Assembly: GCA_049965775.1 (NCBI GenBank)
Contig: JBMFVX010000054.1
Span: forward strand, 1-18,334
Reading direction: 5' to 3'
From: JABEVB01 sp049965775
GTDB lineage: Bacteria > Planctomycetota > Phycisphaerae > WQYP01
DNA length: 18,334 nt
How positions within the stretch are numbered: the stretch's first letter is position 1; each line of letters begins with the position of its first letter. Positions 16,032 through 18,334 of this stretch are shown here, in pieces. The notes beneath the pieces are model-generated. The model worked only from the letters and a program-made list of their open reading frames with translations, had not been told where the DNA came from and made no database searches. The position numbers were made by a program, and so were the translations under genes.

Positions 16032-16424
16032 ATGGTAGCCGACGCCAAACCTGTAAGCCTTCAGGCGCTGCTTATGTGCGATGTCGTAGCGCACAGCGAG
16101 CGGCTAAACTCACTGAATATCATCGGTATTTTTCATGCCATACGCATGACGGCCTTTCCGGCCGCTATGCCGCATTTCAGCGTATACGTCGCATGGGTGG
16201 GCGGCTCGCCTGAAACACCGCTGGAGGTGCGATTAATTGATCCTGACGGCAAGGTAATAACCGCCTCCAAGCCGATGCCTCCGGCTCCGCTTTTCGATTC
16301 TTCACTGCCGCAACAATCGGTCATTGTATTTGGCGGCGTGCGTGTGGAAAAACCCGGCAACCACGCAATACAGGCTTTTGCGGGAAGAGAATATTTGGGT
16401 GAAGCACCGCTGCGCATTGATTGA
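16032..16424 (+). CDS. DUF6941-like protein of unknown function
   Basis: A 130-residue protein with the features I associate with the DUF6941 family: an opening LQALLMCDVV, LNSLNIIGIFHAI near residue 30, a FP-x-MPHFSVYVAW stretch, VRLIDPDGKVI, and a closing GGVRVEKPGNHAIQAFAGREYLGEAPLRI. This reads as a single beta-sandwich domain. No signal peptide, membrane segment or catalytic motif is visible. AAAGG lies about seven bases before the ATG. It stands alone between a terminator and an exported hydrolase gene, so context gives no clue to its role. The family name is recalled, not searched. Confidence 0.72.
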   Translation: MVADAKPVSLQALLMCDVVAHSERLNSLNIIGIFHAIRMTAFPAAMPHFSVYVAWVGGSPETPLEVRLIDPDGKVITASKPMPPAPLFDSSLPQQSVIVFGGVRVEKPGNHAIQAFAGREYLGEAPLRID

Positions 16425-16489
16425 TGATTATTAAGTACCTGACGGTGCTCTCAAAATAGGGTGTAGCCTTACTTTTTCAGGAGAAGTTC

Positions 16490-17428
16490 ATGGCAACTCC
16501 ACTCCGTTGTTTCCAATACATTATAGTGCTCGTGGCCGGCGTGCTGTCTGCAGTATGCAGCGCCGTTGCAACGGCCACGCCGCCGGGGGCGGCCAAGGTC
16601 ATCCCGGTATTTCCTCATTTAAACGTTCCCACAAGTCAGCAAACCGTAGCCAATTATGCGTGGCCCACATTGCAATACTTTCCCGCGCCCGCGGCCAAGG
16701 CCAATGGGGCGGCCGTCGTTATTTGCCCCGGCGGCGGTTACGTTGAAGAGGTCATGCAGTGGGAAGGGTATGGTCCCGCCGCATGGATGAATAAGCTGGG
16801 TGTTACGGCATTTGTGCTTAAATACCGCTTGCCTAAGGGTAAGCTCCCACGGAGCGGCGTGCCGTGGCCGCTGCAGGATGTGCGGCGCGCGGTACAAATT
16901 ATTCGTGCACATGCGAAGCAATGGCACATTGACCCGCATCGCATCGGCGTCATGGGTTTTTCGGCGGGAGGGCATCTGGCTTCCATGGCCGGAACGCACT
17001 GGGTTCCGGCCAATCCCAATGCCGCCGATCCCCTTAATCGGTTCAGCACACGCCCAGACTTTTTGGTTTTAGGTTACCCGGTTATTTCAATGAAGCGGTC
17101 CATTACGCATCCCGGATCGCGGCAAAACCTGTTGGGCAATCATCCGCCCCGCAGTGAAGTGCTTTATTTTTCCAGCGAACTTCAGGTAAACGCAACCACG
17201 CCGCCCACCTTTATCACCTGCGCCCGGGACGATAACACCGTTCCAATTCAAAACAGCATTCGCTTTGCCGCCGCCATGCACAAGGCTGGCGTGCCCTGCG
17301 ATTTTAAGCTCTTTAACGTTGGCGGCCACGGCTTTGGATTGGGTCGCCCCGGCCAGGATTCAGACGCATGGACCGGCGACTGTGCCCGATGGCTCAGACG
17401 TATGGGCTTTTTGAGTAAATCACGGTGA
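16490..17428 (+). CDS. exported alpha/beta-hydrolase (esterase, acetylxylan-esterase-like)
   Basis: A serine hydrolase with an N-terminal Sec signal (residues about 9-30). The oxyanion-hole motif PGGGY is at 80-84, the nucleophile elbow GFSAGGH has Ser158, the acid is Asp247 or Asp248 in ARDDNTVP, and the base is His280 in VGGHGFGLG. This arrangement is shared with esterases that remove acetyl or other ester groups from plant-type polysaccharides, and also with lipases of similar fold, so the substrate is open. AGGAG at 16479-16483, six bases from the ATG, is a strong ribosome site. At 312 residues it is complete. A second, closely similar copy follows 109 bp downstream but is cut short. Confidence 0.88.
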   Translation: MATPLRCFQYIIVLVAGVLSAVCSAVATATPPGAAKVIPVFPHLNVPTSQQTVANYAWPTLQYFPAPAAKANGAAVVICPGGGYVEEVMQWEGYGPAAWMNKLGVTAFVLKYRLPKGKLPRSGVPWPLQDVRRAVQIIRAHAKQWHIDPHRIGVMGFSAGGHLASMAGTHWVPANPNAADPLNRFSTRPDFLVLGYPVISMKRSITHPGSRQNLLGNHPPRSEVLYFSSELQVNATTPPTFITCARDDNTVPIQNSIRFAAAMHKAGVPCDFKLFNVGGHGFGLGRPGQDSDAWTGDCARWLRRMGFLSKSR

Positions 17429-17536
17429 GCTGCAAACTTTTAGAAGAACAATTATTGAACGTTGCGGCAATGGTTGTTACGTTGCGACTATGAGAGTTTG
17501 ATGGAACCCAACTTTATGAACTATCGCGAGGACTTT

Positions 17537-17951
17537 ATGCCAATGCCAAGGTATCTGGGGATGCTGTTGATTGTTCTTATTGCATGGGGGATGCCTGCTT
17601 TGCCTCGGCTGGCGATGGCACGGGTTCCCACGATGCAGTGCCCCGCGGGCATACGGGTTATACCGGTATTTCCGCATCTGAAGGTTCCTGAAAATAAGCA
17701 AACGGTTGCTAATTATGCCTGGCCCACGTTGCAATATTTTCCCGCGCCCGCAGCCAAGGCCAACGGCTGTGCTGTAGTTATCTGTCCCGGCGGCGGCTAT
17801 GCCATGGAATGGCTCATTGGCGAGGGATATCCGGAGGCCAAGTGGCTTAATTCGCTGGGCGTTGCGGCTTTTGTACTCAAGTACCGCTTGCCGCACGGCA
17901 GCCTGCCGCCCAGCGGTGTACCTTGGCCATTGCAGGATGTACGGCGAGCTA
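17537..17951 (+). pseudogene. second copy of the exported hydrolase, truncated by an insertion element
   Basis: The product begins with a signal peptide (MPRYLGMLLIVLIAW) and aligns with residues 37-135 of the upstream hydrolase at about 78 of 99 positions. It includes PGGGY and the WPLQDVRRA block. It breaks off before the nucleophile Ser, so the catalytic triad is missing and the product cannot be active. After the codon for Ala at 17948-17950 the frame runs into the IS630-type element and stops at 17974. GAGGA at 17528-17532 supports a start at the ATG 17537 or 17543; the open frame extends back to a TTG at 17462, but that start is unlikely. The missing 3' part probably lies beyond the nested elements to the right. 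Confidence 0.82.
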
Positions 17952-18261
17952 TACCTCATGCGGCCAATAACTGAACTTTATCGAACATTTGGAAATTGAG
18001 CGTGAGGGTGTTCTTCAGGGTGTCTTTGTGTCGGGTGTTTATGGCATCAAGGCTGTCGAGTATGGCGGCCTGAAATAGCTGGTGGGTCGGATAGTAGCGA
18101 CCATTGAGGCAGTCTTTTTTGATGAATTTCCACAACCGCTCGATCAGGTTGAGATTGGGAGAATAGGGTGGCAGGAACAGCAATCGTATTCCGTGTTTGG
18201 CAGCATGGTCCAGAACCATTTTGCAGTGTTGATAACGTGCGTTGTCCAGCACCAAAGTAAG
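17952..18261 (-). mobile_element. IS630-family element, 3' portion
   Basis: The element joins the hydrolase copy at a TATA sequence (17950-17953), consistent with the TA target duplication of IS630/Tc1 elements. Its transposase stop is only a few bases from this end. The other end is missing because a second element begins at about 18262. Confidence 0.72.
17956..18261 (-). pseudogene. IS630-family transposase, C-terminal fragment
   Basis: The fragment carries the second half of the DDE transposase core: LTLVLDNARYQHC with the second catalytic Asp, then LLFLPPYSPNLNLIERLWKF with the catalytic Glu, ending FDKVQLLAA. The N-terminal helix-turn-helix and the first catalytic Asp are absent. Upstream of the Leu codon at 18259-18261 the sequence no longer resembles an IS630 transposase and instead matches the tail of a different transposase. 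So the gene is interrupted, not merely cut by the window edge. Confidence 0.85.
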
Positions 18262-18334
18262 GGCGCGTAAACAAATAACCGCTACGGTTGACGTGGCGTG
18301 ATCGTATAGTTCCAGTCGCCGTGGAAGTCATGGA
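18262..18334 (-). mobile_element. end of an ISAzo13-like element
   Basis: The segment between the transposase tail and the IS630 fragment includes GGGCGCGTAAACAAATAACC at 18261-18280, which would be the terminal end of the element on this side. The other end lies outside the window, so the inverted repeat cannot be checked. Confidence 0.5.
18282..18334 (-). CDS. ISAzo13-family transposase, extreme C-terminus (partial)
   Basis: A frame entering from the right edge reads HDFHGDWNYTITPRQP and ends in TAG at 18284-18282. The FHG(D/E)WNYTI ending is characteristic of the ISAzo13 (Rhodopirellula-type) transposase family as I know it. Only sixteen residues are visible, so the call rests on this one motif. 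It is on the same strand as the IS630 fragment that follows it. Confidence 0.6.
   Translation of the reverse strand, partial: HDFHGDWNYTITPRQP

Noticed and set aside
18047..18331. 94-codon minus-strand frame at the right edge
   Set aside because: It is an out-of-phase reading of the two transposase fragments, which make sense only in the other frames.

Overview
The window reads like a chromosomal fragment of a planctomycete-type bacterium (phylum Planctomycetota, possibly Phycisphaerae). This is inference from gene content: an exported Tat-dependent sulfatase, a secreted GH63-like glycosidase, secreted esterase paralogs, a DUF6941-type protein, an ISAzo13-like transposase tail, weak or absent Shine-Dalgarno sequences before many genes, and moderately high GC. 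No rRNA, tRNA or CRISPR array is visible.

Layout. (1) 1-3776, carbohydrate region: a Tat-exported sulfatase (+) converges on a secreted GH63/trehalase-like glycosidase (-) that carries a one-base frameshift close to its 3' end. Upstream of the glycosidase is a 420-bp repeat-rich spacer with a perfect hairpin and a long G.U-tolerant inverted repeat. (2) 3777-7031, defence island: a small membrane/zinc-ribbon protein (-) is divergent from a two-gene type II restriction-modification cassette (AccI-like nuclease and gamma-class N6-adenine methylase, 4-bp overlap). (3) 7032-7585: a spacer with one candidate 37-codon cationic peptide gene. (4) 7586-15704, methyl-cycle locus: a leftward manA - rluB-like - metH run faces a rightward ArsR-methyltransferase fusion - ahcY pair across a 75-bp divergent promoter region. 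A strong intrinsic terminator follows ahcY. (5) 16032-18334, accessory right end: a DUF6941-like gene and an alpha/beta-hydrolase with signal peptide, followed by a tandem second copy of that hydrolase cut off by an IS630-type element. That element is itself interrupted by the end of an ISAzo13-like element running off the window.

How the genes work together. Methyl transfer from S-adenosylmethionine yields S-adenosylhomocysteine. AhcY splits it to homocysteine and adenosine, and MetH remethylates homocysteine to methionine. The ArsR-methyltransferase fusion sits between them and is a good candidate for a SahR-like regulator of the cycle. The sulfatase, glycosidase and esterases look like exported enzymes for decorated polysaccharides. 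The right edge shows active genome rearrangement by nested insertion sequences.
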